Below are positions 39,417-53,315 of a stretch of 64,000 nucleotides of DNA, piece after piece. A model generated the notes under the pieces. That model saw only the letters and a list, made by a program, of their open reading frames with translations. It was not told the DNA's origin and made no database searches. Position 1 is the stretch's first letter. Each line of letters begins with the position of its first letter. The translations under genes were made by a program, and so were the position numbers. Origin of the DNA: Euwallacea fornicatus (taxonomy: Eukaryota; Arthropoda; Insecta; Coleoptera; Curculionidae); assembly GCF_040115645.1 (NCBI RefSeq), contig NW_027096010.1, positions 310,001 through 374,000 of the forward strand. Reading direction: 5' to 3'.

Positions 39417-42400
39417 TGAATTTCCAAGAAAAATAGTACAATATGTGCTCAAACACACAACTTTTGTGACTATTCAAACTTTGAAGCTCGATAACTTCGG
39501 GAAATGAGGACCAAATTTCTTAAACAAAGTGTCAAATTAATCAGCTCTACGAGATCTTCAGGATGACACAACAAATCATTATTGCATCTTGTTGAATTTC
39601 CAAGAAAAATAGTACATTATGTGCTCAAACACACAACTTTTGTGACTATTCAAACTTTGAAGCTCGATAACTTCGGCAAATGAAGACCAAATTTGTTAAA
39701 CAAAGTGTCAAATTAATCAGCTCGACGAGATCTTTCGGATGTCACAATAAATCATTATTGCATTTTGTTGAATTTCCAAGAAAAATAGTACATTATGTGC
39801 TCAAACACACAACTCTTGTGACTTTTCAAACTTTGAAGCTCGATAACTTCGGCAAATGAGGACCAAATTTCTTAAACAAAGTGTCAAATTAATCAGCTCG
39901 ACGAGATCTTCAGGATGTCGTATCAAATCATGATTGCATCTTGTTGAATTTCCAAGAAAAATAGTACATTATGTGCTCAAACACACAACTTTTGTGACTA
40001 TTCAAACTTTGAAGCTCGATAACTTCGGCAAATGAAGACCAAATTTGTTAAACAAAGTGTCAAATTAATCAGCTCGACGAGATCTTCAGGATGTCGCATC
40101 AAATCATGATTGCATCTTGTTGAATTTCCAAGAAAAATAGTACATTATGTGCTCAAACACACAACTTTTGTGACTATTCAAACTTTGAAGCTCGATAACT
40201 TCGGCAAATGAAGACCAAATTTGTTAAACAAAGTGTCAAATTAATCAGCTCGACGAGATCTTTCGGATGTCACAATAAATCATTATTGCATTTTGTTGAA
40301 TTTCCAAGAAAAATAGTACAATATGTGCTCAAACACACAACTTTTATGACTATTCAAACTTTGAAGCTCGATAACTTCGGCAAATGAGGACCAAATTTCT
40401 TAAACAAAGTGTCAAATTAATCAGCTCGACGAGATCTTCAGGATTTCGCATCAAATCATGATTGCATCTTGTTGAATTTCCAAGAAAAATAGTACATTAT
40501 GTGCTCAAACACACAACTTTTGTGACTATTCAAACTTTGAAGCTCGATAACTTCGGCAAATGAAGACCAAATTTGTTAAACAAAGCGTCAAATTAATCAG
40601 CTCGACGAGATCTTTCGGATGTCACAATAAATCATTATCGCATCTTGTTGAATTTCCAAGAAAAATAGTACATTATGTGCTCAAACACACGACTCTTGTG
40701 ACTTTTCAAACATTGAAGCTCGATAACTTCGGCAAATGAGGACCAAATTTGTTAAATAAAGTGTCAAATTAATCAGCTCGACGAGATCTTTCGGATGTCA
40801 CAACAAATTATTATTTTATCTTGTAGAATTTCCAAGAAAAATAGTACATTATGTGCTCAAACACACAACTCTTGTGACTTTTCAAACTTTGAAGCTCGAT
40901 AACTGCGGCAAATGAAGACCAAATTTGTTAAACAAAGTGTCAAATTAATCAGCTCGACGAGATCTTTCGGATGTCACAATAAATCATTATTGCATTTAGT
41001 TGAATTTCCAAGAAAAATGGTACAATATGTGCTCAAACACACAACTTTTGTGACTTTTCAAAATTTAAAGCTCGATAACTTCGGCAAATGAGGACCAAAT
41101 TTCTTAAACAAAGTGTCAAATTAATCAGCTCGACGAGATCTTCAGGATGTCGAATCAAATCATGATTGCATCTTGTTGAATTTCCAAGAAACATAGTACA
41201 ATATGTGCTCAAACACACAACTTTTGTGACTATTCAAACTTTGAAGCTCGATAACTTCGGCAAATGAAGACCAAATTTGTTAAACAAAGCGTCAAATTAA
41301 TCAGCTCGACGAGATCTTTCGGATGTCACAATAAATCATTATCGCATCTTGTTGAATTTCCAAGAAAAATAGTACATTATGTGCTCAAACACACGACTCT
41401 TGTGACTTTTCAAACATTGAAGCTCGATAACTTCGGCAAATGAGGACCAAATTTGTTAAATAAAGTGTCAAATTAATCAGCTCGACGAGATCTTTCGGAT
41501 GTCACAACAAATTATTATTTTATCTTGTAGAATTTCCAAGAAAAATAGTACATTATGTGCTCAAACACACAACTCTTGTGACTTTTCAAACTTTGAAGCT
41601 CGACAACTGCGGCAAATGAAGACCAAATTTGTTAAACAAAGTGTCAAATTAATCAGCTCGACGAGATCTTTCGGATGTCACAATAAATCATTATTGCATT
41701 TAGTTGAATTTCCAAGAAAAATGGTACAATATGTGCTCAAACACACAACTTTTGTGACTTTTCAAAATTTAAAGCTCGATAACTTCGGCAAATGAGGACC
41801 AAATTTCTTAAACAAAGTGTCAAATTAATCAGCTCGACGAGATCTTTCGGATGTCACAATAAATCATTATTGCATTTTGTTGAATTTCCAAGAAAAATAG
41901 TACAATATGTGCTCAAACACACAACTTTTGTGACTATTCAAACTTTGAAGCTCGATAACTTCGGCAAATGAAGATAAATTTCTTAAACAAAGTGTCAAAT
42001 TAATCAGCTCGACGAGATCTTCAGGATGTCGCATCAAATCATGATTGCATCTTGTTGAATTTCCAAGAAAAATAGTACATTATGTGCTCAAACACACAAC
42101 TTTTGTGACTATTCAAACTTTGAAGCTCGATAACTTCGGCAAATGAAGACCAAATTTCTTAAACAAAGTGTCAAATTAATCAGCTCGACGAGATCTTTCG
42201 GATGTCACAATAAATCATTATTGCATTTTGTTGGATTTCCAAGAAACATAGTACAATATGTGCTCAAACACACAACTTTTGTGACTTTTCAAAATTTGAA
42301 GCTCGATAACTTCGGCAAATGAGGACCAAATTTCATAAACAAAGTGTCAAATTAATCAGCTCGACGAGATCTTCAGGATGTCGCATCAAATCATGATTGC

Positions 42401-42583
42401 ATCTTGCTGAATTTCCAAGAAAAATAGTACATTATGTGCTCAAACACACAACTTTTGTGACTATTCAAACTTTGAAGCTCGATAACTTCGGCAAATGAAG
42501 ATCAAATTTGTTAAACAAAGTGTCAAATTAATCAGCTCGACGAGATCTTTCGGATGTCACAATAAATCATTATTGCATTTTGC
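39417..42583. repeat. Second 18-monomer higher-order unit, copy 2
   Basis: It repeats 36250-39416 at a constant offset of 3,167 bases; the shared run reaches 42661. Two substitutions were found by eye: C at 40625 against T at 37458, and C at 41604 against T at 38437. The second removes a TAA and is the sole reason for an accidental 98-codon plus-strand frame at 41499-41795. Confidence 0.85.
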
Positions 42584-43979
42584 TGAATTTCCAAGAAAAA
42601 TAGTACAATATGTGCTCAAACACACAACTTTTGTGACTATTCAAACTTTGAAGCTCGATAATTTCGGCAAATGAAGACCAAATTTCTTAAACAAAGTGTC
42701 AAATTAATTAGCTCGACGAGATCTTCAGGATGTCACAATAAATCATTATTGCATTTTGTTGAATTTCCAAGAAAAATAGTACAATATGTGCTCAAACACA
42801 CAACTTTTGTGACTATTCAAATTTTGAAGCTCGATAACTTCGGCAAATGAGGACCAAATTTCTTAAACAAAGTGTCAAATTAATCAGCTCGACGAGATCT
42901 TTCGGATGTCACAATAAATCATTATTGCATTTTGTTGAATTTCCAAGAAAAATAGTACATTATGTGCTCAAACACACAACTTTTGTGACTTTTCAAAATT
43001 TAAAGCTCGATAACTTCGGCAAATGAGGACCAAATTTCTTAAACAAAGTGTCAAATTAATCAGCTCGACGAGATCTTTCGGATGTCACAATAAATCATTA
43101 TTGCATTTTGTTGAATTTCCAAGAAAAATAGTACAATATGTGCTCAAACACACAACTTTTGTGACTTTTCAAAATTTAAAGCTCGATAACTTCGGCAAAT
43201 GAGGACCAAATTTCTTAAACAAAGTGTCAAATTAATCAGCTCGACGAGATCTTTCGGATGTCACAATAAATCATTATTGCATTTTGTTGAATTTCCAAGA
43301 AAAATAGTACAATATGTGCTCAAACACACAACTTTTGTGACTATTCAAACTTTGAAGCTCGATAACTTCGGCAAATGAGGACCAAATTTCTTAAACAAAG
43401 TGTCAAATTAATCAGCTCGACGAGATCTTTCGGATGTCACAATAAATCATTATTGCATTTTGTTGAATTTCCAAGAAAAATAGTACAATATGTGCTCAAA
43501 CACACAACTTTTGTGACTATTCAAACTTTGAAGCTCGATAACTTCGGCAAATGAGGACCAAATTTCTTAAACAAAGTGTCAAATTAATCAGCTCGACGAG
43601 ATCTTTCGGATGTCACAATAAATCATTATTGCATTTTGTTGAATTTCCAAGAAAAATAGTACAATATGTGCTCAAACACACAACTTTTGTGACTTTTCAA
43701 AATTTAAAGCTCGATAACTTCGGCAAATGAGGACCAAATTTCTTAAACAAAGTGTCAAATTAATCAGCTCGACGAGATCTTTCGGATGTCACAATAAATC
43801 ATTATTGCATTTTGTTGAATTTCCAAGAAAAATAGTACAATATGTGCTCAAACACACAACTTTTGTGACTATTCAAACTTTGAAGCTCGATAACTTCGGG
43901 AAATGAGGACCAAATTTCTTAAACAAAGTGTCAAATTAATCAGCTCTACGAGATCTTCAGGATGACACAACAAATCATT
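42584..43979. repeat. A-type run headed by a hybrid monomer
   Basis: Near 42660 the copy reads GATAATTTCGG and near 42708 TTAATTAGCTCG, both rare. The same monomer joins a B-type left half (GATCTTCAGGATG) to an A-type right half (TCACAATAAATC) at about 42721-42745. The same hybrid recurs near 47823 and 50463. A run of A-type monomers follows, then TTCGGGAAATG near 43899 and a C monomer near 43950. Confidence 0.7.
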
Positions 43980-45248
43980 ATTGCATCTTGTTGAATTTCC
44001 AAGAAAAATAGTACATTATGTGCTCAAACACACAACTTTTGTGACTATTCAAACTTTGAAGCTCGATAACTTCGGCAAATGAAGACCAAATTTGTTAAAC
44101 AAAGTGTCAAATTAATCAGCTCGACGAGATCTTTCGGATGTCACAATAAATCATTATTGCATTTTGTTGAATTTCCAAGAAAAATAGTACATTATGTGCT
44201 CAAACACACAACTCTTGTGACTTTTCAAACTTTGAAGCTCGATAACTTCGGCAAATGAGGACCAAATTTCTTAAACAAAGTGTCAAATTAATCAGCTCGA
44301 CGAGATCTTCAGGATGTCGTATCAAATCATGATTGCATCTTGTTGAATTTCCAAGAAAAATAGTACATTATGTGCTCAAACACACAACTTTTGTGACTAT
44401 TCAAACTTTGAAGCTCGATAACTTCGGCAAATGAAGACCAAATTTGTTAAACAAAGTGTCAAATTAATCAGCTCGACGAGATCTTCAGGATGTCGCATCA
44501 AATCATGATTGCATCTTGTTGAATTTCCAAGAAAAATAGTACATTATGTGCTCAAACACACAACTTTTGTGACTATTCAAACTTTGAAGCTCGATAACTT
44601 CGGCAAATGAAGACCAAATTTGTTAAACAAAGTGTCAAATTAATCAGCTCGACGAGATCTTTCGGATGTCACAATAAATCATTATTGCATTTTGTTGAAT
44701 TTCCAAGAAAAATAGTACATTATGTGCTCAAACACACAACTCTTGTGACTTTTCAAACTTTGAAGCTCGATAACTTCGGCAAATGAGGACCAAATTTCTT
44801 AAACAAAGTGTCAAATTAATCAGCTCGACGAGATCTTCAGGATGTCGTATCAAATCATGATTGCATCTTGTTGAATTTCCAAGAAAAATAGTACATTATG
44901 TGCTCAAACACACAACTTTTGTGACTATTCAAACTTTGAAGCTCGATAACTTCGGCAAATGAAGACCAAATTTGTTAAACAAAGTGTCAAATTAATCAGC
45001 TCGACGAGATCTTCAGGATGTCGCATCAAATCATGATTGCATCTTGTTGAATTTCCAAGAAAAATAGTACATTATGTGCTCAAACACACAACTTTTGTGA
45101 CTATTCAAACTTTGAAGCTCGATAACTTCGGCAAATGAAGACCAAATTTGTTAAACAAAGTGTCAAATTAATCAGCTCGACGAGATCTTTCGGATGTCAC
45201 AATAAATCATTATTGCATTTTGTTGAATTTCCAAGAAAAATAGTACAA
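43980..45248. repeat. 3-monomer tandem duplication (528 bp unit)
   Basis: GTCGTATC occurs near 44319 and again near 44847, exactly 528 bases apart. Units are about 43980-44507 and 44508-45035, with a partial third to about 45248. Each unit runs B-like, A-type with CAACTCTTGTG, then GTCGTATC. The related regions at 20.5-21.2, 36.3-37.1 and 39.5-40.3 kb have one copy, so this expansion is local. Confidence 0.8.
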
Positions 45249-47401
45249 TATGTGCTCAAACACACAACTTTTATGACTATTCAAACTTTGAAGCTCGATA
45301 ACTTCGGCAAATGAGGACCAAATTTCTTAAACAAAGTGTCAAATTAATCAGCTCGACGAGATCTTCAGGATTTCGCATCAAATCATGATTGCATCTTGTT
45401 GAATTTCCAAGAAAAATAGTACATTATGTGCTCAAACACACAACTTTTGTGACTATTCAAACTTTGAAGCTCGATAACTTCGGCAAATGAAGACCAAATT
45501 TGTTAAACAAAGCGTCAAATTAATCAGCTCGACGAGATCTTTCGGATGTCACAATAAATCATTATCGCATCTTGTTGAATTTCCAAGAAAAATAGTACAT
45601 TATGTGCTCAAACACACGACTCTTGTGACTTTTCAAACATTGAAGCTCGATAACTTCGGCAAATGAGGACCAAATTTGTTAAATAAAGTGTCAAATTAAT
45701 CAGCTCGACGAGATCTTTCGGATGTCACAACAAATTATTATTTTATCTTGTAGAATTTCCAAGAAAAATAGTACATTATGTGCTCAAACACACAACTCTT
45801 GTGACTTTTCAAACTTTGAAGCTCGATAACTGCGGCAAATGAAGACCAAATTTGTTAAACAAAGTGTCAAATTAATCAGCTCGACGAGATCTTCAGGATG
45901 TCGAATCAAATCATGATTGCATCTTGTTGAATTTCCAAGAAACATAGTACAATATGTGCTCAAACACACAACTTTTGTGACTATTCAAACTTTGAAGCTC
46001 GATAACTTCGGCAAATGAAGACCAAATTTGTTAAACAAAGCGTCAAATTAATCAGCTCGACGAGATCTTTCGGATGTCACAATAAATCATTATTGCATTT
46101 AGTTGAATTTCCAAGAAAAATGGTACAATATGTGCTCAAACACACAACTTTTGTGACTTTTCAAAATTTAAAGCTCGATAACTTCGGCAAATGAGGACCA
46201 AATTTCTTAAACAAAGTGTCAAATTAATCAGCTCGACGAGATCTTCAGGATGTCGAATCAAATCATGATTGCATCTTGTTGAATTTCCAAGAAACATAGT
46301 ACAATATGTGCTCAAACACACAACTTTTGTGACTATTCAAACTTTGAAGCTCGATAACTTCGGCAAATGAAGACCAAATTTGTTAAACAAAGCGTCAAAT
46401 TAATCAGCTCGACGAGATCTTTCGGATGTCACAATAAATCATTATCGCATCTTGTTGAATTTCCAAGAAAAATAGTACATTATGTGCTCAAACACACGAC
46501 TCTTGTGACTTTTCAAACATTGAAGCTCGATAACTTCGGCAAATGAGGACCAAATTTGTTAAATAAAGTGTCAAATTAATCAGCTCGACGAGATCTTTCG
46601 GATGTCACAACAAATTATTATTTTATCTTGTAGAATTTCCAAGAAAAATAGTACATTATGTGCTCAAACACACAACTCTTGTGACTTTTCAAACTTTGAA
46701 GCTCGATAACTGCGGCAAATGAAGACCAAATTTGTTAAACAAAGTGTCAAATTAATCAGCTCGACGAGATCTTTCGGATGTCACAATAAATCATTATTGC
46801 ATTTAGTTGAATTTCCAAGAAAAATGGTACAATATGTGCTCAAACACACAACTTTTGTGACTTTTCAAAATTTAAAGCTCGATAACTTCGGCAAATGAGG
46901 ACCAAATTTCTTAAACAAAGTGTCAAATTAATCAGCTCGACGAGATCTTTCGGATGTCACAATAAATCATTATTGCATTTTGTTGAATTTCCAAGAAAAA
47001 TAGTACAATATGTGCTCAAACACACAACTTTTGTGACTATTCAAACTTTGAAGCTCGATAACTTCGGCAAATGAAGATAAATTTCTTAAACAAAGTGTCA
47101 AATTAATCAGCTCGACGAGATCTTCAGGATGTCGCATCAAATCATGATTGCATCTTGTTGAATTTCCAAGAAAAATAGTACATTATGTGCTCAAACACAC
47201 AACTTTTGTGACTATTCAAACTTTGAAGCTCGATAACTTCGGCAAATGAAGACCAAATTTCTTAAACAAAGTGTCAAATTAATCAGCTCGACGAGATCTT
47301 TCGGATGTCACAATAAATCATTATTGCATTTTGTTGGATTTCCAAGAAACATAGTACAATATGTGCTCAAACACACAACTTTTGTGACTTTTCAAAATTT
47401 G
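45249..47401. repeat. Copy of the 40.3-42.3 kb cassettes with a rearranged centre
   Basis: The left part follows 40.3-40.9 kb at an offset of 4,927. After AACTGCGGC near 45830 the array goes directly to the GTCGAATC monomer and skips the GCATTTAGTTG monomer, which gives a novel junction. From about 46060 it follows 41033 onward at an offset of 5,103, with a 175-bp monomer at 47073 and GTTGGATTTCC near 47334. Confidence 0.7.
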
Positions 47402-50041
47402 AAGCTCGATAACTTCGGCAAATGAGGACCAAATTTCATAAACAAAGTGTCAAATTAATCAGCTCGACGAGATCTTCAGGATGTCGCATCAAATCATGAT
47501 TGCATCTTGCTGAATTTCCAAGAAAAATAGTACATTATGTGCTCAAACACACAACTTTTGTGACTATTCAAACTTTGAAGCTCGATAACTTCGGCAAATG
47601 AAGATCAAATTTGTTAAACAAAGTGTCAAATTAATCAGCTCGACGAGATCTTTCGGATGTCACAATAAATCATTATTGCATTTTGCTGAATTTCCAAGAA
47701 AAATAGTACAATATGTGCTCAAACACACAACTTTTGTGACTATTCAAACTTTGAAGCTCGATAATTTCGGCAAATGAAGACCAAATTTCTTAAACAAAGT
47801 GTCAAATTAATTAGCTCGACGAGATCTTCAGGATGTCACAATAAATCATTATTGCATTTTGTTGAATTTCCAAGAAAAATAGTACAATATGTGCTCAAAC
47901 ACACAACTTTTGTGACTATTCAAATTTTGAAGCTCGATAACTTCGGCAAATGAGGACCAAATTTCTTAAACAAAGTGTCAAATTAATCAGCTCGACGAGA
48001 TCTTTCGGATGTCACAATAAATCATTATTGCATTTTGTTGAATTTCCAAGAAAAATAGTACATTATGTGCTCAAACACACAACTCTTGTGACTTTTCAAA
48101 CTTTGAAGCTCGATAACTTCGGCAAATGAGGACCAAATTTCTTAAACAAAGTGTCAAATTAATCAGCTCGACGAGATCTTTCGGATGTCACAATAAATCA
48201 TTATCGCATCTTGTTCAATTTCCAAGAAAAATAGTACATTATGTGCTCAAACACACAACTTTTGTGACTATTCAAACTTTGAAGCTCGATAACTTCGGCA
48301 AATGAAGACCAAATTTGTTAAACAAAGCGTCAAATTAATCAGCTCGACGAGATCTTTCGGATGTCACAATAAATCATTATCGCATCTTGTTGAATTTCCA
48401 AGAAAAATAGTACATTATGTGCTCAAACACACGACTCTTGTGACTTTTCAAACATTGAAGCTCGATAACTTCGGCAAATGAGGACCAAATTTGTTAAATA
48501 AAGTGTCAAATTAATCAGCTCGACGAGATCTTTCGGATGTCACAACAAATTATTATTATATCTTGTAGAATTTCCAAGAAAAATAGTACATTATGTGCTC
48601 AAACACACAACTCTTGTGACTTTTCAAACTTTGAAGCTCGATAACTGCGGCAAATGAAGACCAAATTTGTTAAACAAAGTGTCAAATTAATCAGCTCGAC
48701 GAGATCTTTCGGATGTCACAATAAATCATTATCGCATCTTGTTGAATTTCCAAGAAAAATAGTACATTATGTGCTCAAACACACGACTCTTGTGACTTTT
48801 CAAACATTGAAGCTCGATAACTTCGGCAAATGAGGACCAAATTTGTTAAATAAAGTGTCAAATTAATCAGCTCGACGAGATCTTTCGGATGTCACAACAA
48901 ATTATTATTATATCTTGTAGAATTTCCAAGAAAAATAGTACATTATGTGCTCAAACACACAACTCTTGTGACTTTTCAAACTTTGAAGCTCGATAACTGC
49001 GGCAAATGAAGACCAAATTTGTTAAACAAAGTGTCAAATTAATCAGCTCGACGAGATCTTTCGGATGTCACAATAAATCATTATTGCATTTAGTTGAATT
49101 TCCAAGAAAAATGGTACAATATGTGCTCAAACACACAACTTTTGTGACTTTTCAAAATTTAAAGCTCGATAACTTCGGCAAATGAGGACCAAATTTCTTA
49201 AACAAAGTGTCAAATTAATCAGCTCGACGAGATCTTCAGGATGTCGAATCAAATCATGATTGCATCTTGTTGAATTTCCAAGAAACATAGTACAATATGT
49301 GCTCAAACACACAACTTTTGTGACTTTTCAAAATTTAAAGCTCGATAACTTCGGCAAATGAGGACCAAATTTCTTAAACAAAGTGTCAAATTAATCAGCT
49401 CGACGAGATCTTTCGGATGTCACAATAAATCATTATTGCATTTTGTTGAATTTCCAAGAAACATAGTACAATATGTGCTCAAACACACAACTTTTGTGAC
49501 TTTTCAAAATTTGAAGCTCGATAACTTCGGCAAATGAGGACCAAATTTCATAAACAAAGTGTCAAATTAATCAGCTCGACGAGATCTTCAGGATGTCGCA
49601 TCAAATCATGATTGCATCTTGCTGAATTTCCAAGAAAAATAGTACATTATGTGCTCAAACACACAACTTTTGTGACTATTCAAACTTTGAAGCTCGATAA
49701 CTTCGGCAAATGAAGATCAAATTTGTTAAACAAAGTGTCAAATTAATCAGCTCGACGAGATCTTTCGGATGTCACAATAAATCATTATTGCATTTAGTTG
49801 AATTTCCAAGAAAAATGGTACAATATGTGCTCAAACACACAACTTTTGTGACTTTTCAAAATTTAAAGCTCGATAACTTCGGCAAATGAGGACCAAATTT
49901 CTTAAACAAAGTGTCAAATTAATCAGCTCGACGAGATCTTCAGGATGTCGAATCAAATCATGATTGCATCTTGTTGAATTTCCAAGAAACATAGTACAAT
50001 ATGTGCTCAAACACACAACTTTTGTGACTTTTCAAAATTTA
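47402..50041. repeat. 15-monomer higher-order unit, copy 1 (2,640 bp)
   Basis: Every 60-base row of 47402-50077 was compared with 50042-52717 and no difference was seen. The unit holds a B-type CTTGCTG monomer, the GATAATTTCGG hybrid, CTTGTTCAATTTCC near 48210, a nested 2-monomer duplication (48330-48681 and 48682-49033), two GCATTTAGTTG plus GTCGAATC pairs four monomers apart (49127 and 49831) and AAATTTCATAAAC. It contains no shortened monomer, so the offset is exactly 15 x 176. Confidence 0.88.
48330..49033. repeat. 2-monomer tandem duplication nested in the 15-monomer unit
   Basis: The pair formed by the CACGACTCTTGTG monomer and the AATTATTATTATATC monomer with AACTGCGGC occurs twice, 352 bases apart (48431 and 48783). 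Because both 15-monomer copies carry it (again near 50970-51673), the pair duplicated before the 15-monomer unit did. Confidence 0.8.
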
Positions 50042-52681
50042 AAGCTCGATAACTTCGGCAAATGAGGACCAAATTTCATAAACAAAGTGTCAAATTAATC
50101 AGCTCGACGAGATCTTCAGGATGTCGCATCAAATCATGATTGCATCTTGCTGAATTTCCAAGAAAAATAGTACATTATGTGCTCAAACACACAACTTTTG
50201 TGACTATTCAAACTTTGAAGCTCGATAACTTCGGCAAATGAAGATCAAATTTGTTAAACAAAGTGTCAAATTAATCAGCTCGACGAGATCTTTCGGATGT
50301 CACAATAAATCATTATTGCATTTTGCTGAATTTCCAAGAAAAATAGTACAATATGTGCTCAAACACACAACTTTTGTGACTATTCAAACTTTGAAGCTCG
50401 ATAATTTCGGCAAATGAAGACCAAATTTCTTAAACAAAGTGTCAAATTAATTAGCTCGACGAGATCTTCAGGATGTCACAATAAATCATTATTGCATTTT
50501 GTTGAATTTCCAAGAAAAATAGTACAATATGTGCTCAAACACACAACTTTTGTGACTATTCAAATTTTGAAGCTCGATAACTTCGGCAAATGAGGACCAA
50601 ATTTCTTAAACAAAGTGTCAAATTAATCAGCTCGACGAGATCTTTCGGATGTCACAATAAATCATTATTGCATTTTGTTGAATTTCCAAGAAAAATAGTA
50701 CATTATGTGCTCAAACACACAACTCTTGTGACTTTTCAAACTTTGAAGCTCGATAACTTCGGCAAATGAGGACCAAATTTCTTAAACAAAGTGTCAAATT
50801 AATCAGCTCGACGAGATCTTTCGGATGTCACAATAAATCATTATCGCATCTTGTTCAATTTCCAAGAAAAATAGTACATTATGTGCTCAAACACACAACT
50901 TTTGTGACTATTCAAACTTTGAAGCTCGATAACTTCGGCAAATGAAGACCAAATTTGTTAAACAAAGCGTCAAATTAATCAGCTCGACGAGATCTTTCGG
51001 ATGTCACAATAAATCATTATCGCATCTTGTTGAATTTCCAAGAAAAATAGTACATTATGTGCTCAAACACACGACTCTTGTGACTTTTCAAACATTGAAG
51101 CTCGATAACTTCGGCAAATGAGGACCAAATTTGTTAAATAAAGTGTCAAATTAATCAGCTCGACGAGATCTTTCGGATGTCACAACAAATTATTATTATA
51201 TCTTGTAGAATTTCCAAGAAAAATAGTACATTATGTGCTCAAACACACAACTCTTGTGACTTTTCAAACTTTGAAGCTCGATAACTGCGGCAAATGAAGA
51301 CCAAATTTGTTAAACAAAGTGTCAAATTAATCAGCTCGACGAGATCTTTCGGATGTCACAATAAATCATTATCGCATCTTGTTGAATTTCCAAGAAAAAT
51401 AGTACATTATGTGCTCAAACACACGACTCTTGTGACTTTTCAAACATTGAAGCTCGATAACTTCGGCAAATGAGGACCAAATTTGTTAAATAAAGTGTCA
51501 AATTAATCAGCTCGACGAGATCTTTCGGATGTCACAACAAATTATTATTATATCTTGTAGAATTTCCAAGAAAAATAGTACATTATGTGCTCAAACACAC
51601 AACTCTTGTGACTTTTCAAACTTTGAAGCTCGATAACTGCGGCAAATGAAGACCAAATTTGTTAAACAAAGTGTCAAATTAATCAGCTCGACGAGATCTT
51701 TCGGATGTCACAATAAATCATTATTGCATTTAGTTGAATTTCCAAGAAAAATGGTACAATATGTGCTCAAACACACAACTTTTGTGACTTTTCAAAATTT
51801 AAAGCTCGATAACTTCGGCAAATGAGGACCAAATTTCTTAAACAAAGTGTCAAATTAATCAGCTCGACGAGATCTTCAGGATGTCGAATCAAATCATGAT
51901 TGCATCTTGTTGAATTTCCAAGAAACATAGTACAATATGTGCTCAAACACACAACTTTTGTGACTTTTCAAAATTTAAAGCTCGATAACTTCGGCAAATG
52001 AGGACCAAATTTCTTAAACAAAGTGTCAAATTAATCAGCTCGACGAGATCTTTCGGATGTCACAATAAATCATTATTGCATTTTGTTGAATTTCCAAGAA
52101 ACATAGTACAATATGTGCTCAAACACACAACTTTTGTGACTTTTCAAAATTTGAAGCTCGATAACTTCGGCAAATGAGGACCAAATTTCATAAACAAAGT
52201 GTCAAATTAATCAGCTCGACGAGATCTTCAGGATGTCGCATCAAATCATGATTGCATCTTGCTGAATTTCCAAGAAAAATAGTACATTATGTGCTCAAAC
52301 ACACAACTTTTGTGACTATTCAAACTTTGAAGCTCGATAACTTCGGCAAATGAAGATCAAATTTGTTAAACAAAGTGTCAAATTAATCAGCTCGACGAGA
52401 TCTTTCGGATGTCACAATAAATCATTATTGCATTTAGTTGAATTTCCAAGAAAAATGGTACAATATGTGCTCAAACACACAACTTTTGTGACTTTTCAAA
52501 ATTTAAAGCTCGATAACTTCGGCAAATGAGGACCAAATTTCTTAAACAAAGTGTCAAATTAATCAGCTCGACGAGATCTTCAGGATGTCGAATCAAATCA
52601 TGATTGCATCTTGTTGAATTTCCAAGAAACATAGTACAATATGTGCTCAAACACACAACTTTTGTGACTTTTCAAAATTTA
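50042..52681. repeat. 15-monomer higher-order unit, copy 2
   Basis: This tandem copy of 47402-50041 appears identical by eye. The shared run ends at 52717, where AAATTTCTTAAAC replaces AAATTTCATAAAC. Either it is the youngest amplification in the window or it is an assembly duplication; read depth would decide. Confidence 0.88.
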
Positions 52682-53315
52682 AAGCTCGATAACTTCGGCA
52701 AATGAGGACCAAATTTCTTAAACAAAGTGTCAAATTAATCAGCTCGACGAGATCTTTCGGATGTCACAATAAATCATTATTGCATTTTGTTGAATTTCCA
52801 AGAAACATAGTACAATATGTGCTCAAACACACAACTTTTGTGACTTTTCAAAATTTGAAGCTCGATAACTTCGGCAAATGAGGACCAAATTTCATAAACA
52901 AAGTGTCAAATTAATCAGCTCGACGAGATCTTCAGGATGTCGCATCAAATCATGATTGCATCTTGCTGAATTTCCAAGAAAAATAGTACATTATGTGCTC
53001 AAACACACAACTTTTGTGACTATTCAAACTTTGAAGCTCGATAACTTCGGCAAATGAAGATCAAATTTGTTAAACAAAGTGTCAAATTAATCAGCTCGAC
53101 GAGATCTTTCGGATGTCACAATAAATCATTATTGCATTTTGTTGAATTTCCAAGAAAAATAGTACAATATGTGCTCAAACACACAACTTTTGTGACTATT
53201 CAAATTTTGAAGCTCGATAACTTCGGCAAATGAGGACCAAATTTCTTAAACAAAGTGTCAAATTAATCAGCTCGACGAGATCTTTCGGATGTCACAATAA
53301 ATCATTATTGCATTT
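52682..53315. repeat. Linker after the 15-monomer tandem
   Basis: The first monomers resemble 49.3-49.7 kb (GAAACATAG with AAATTTCATAAAC, then CTTGCTG), followed by A-type copies with CAAATTTTGAAG. No new marker was seen. Confidence 0.6.

Noticed and set aside
41499..41795. Plus-strand open frame of 98 codons
   Set aside because: Its two halves are the same satellite translated in shifted phase, and it depends on one substitution at 41604. There are no coding features.
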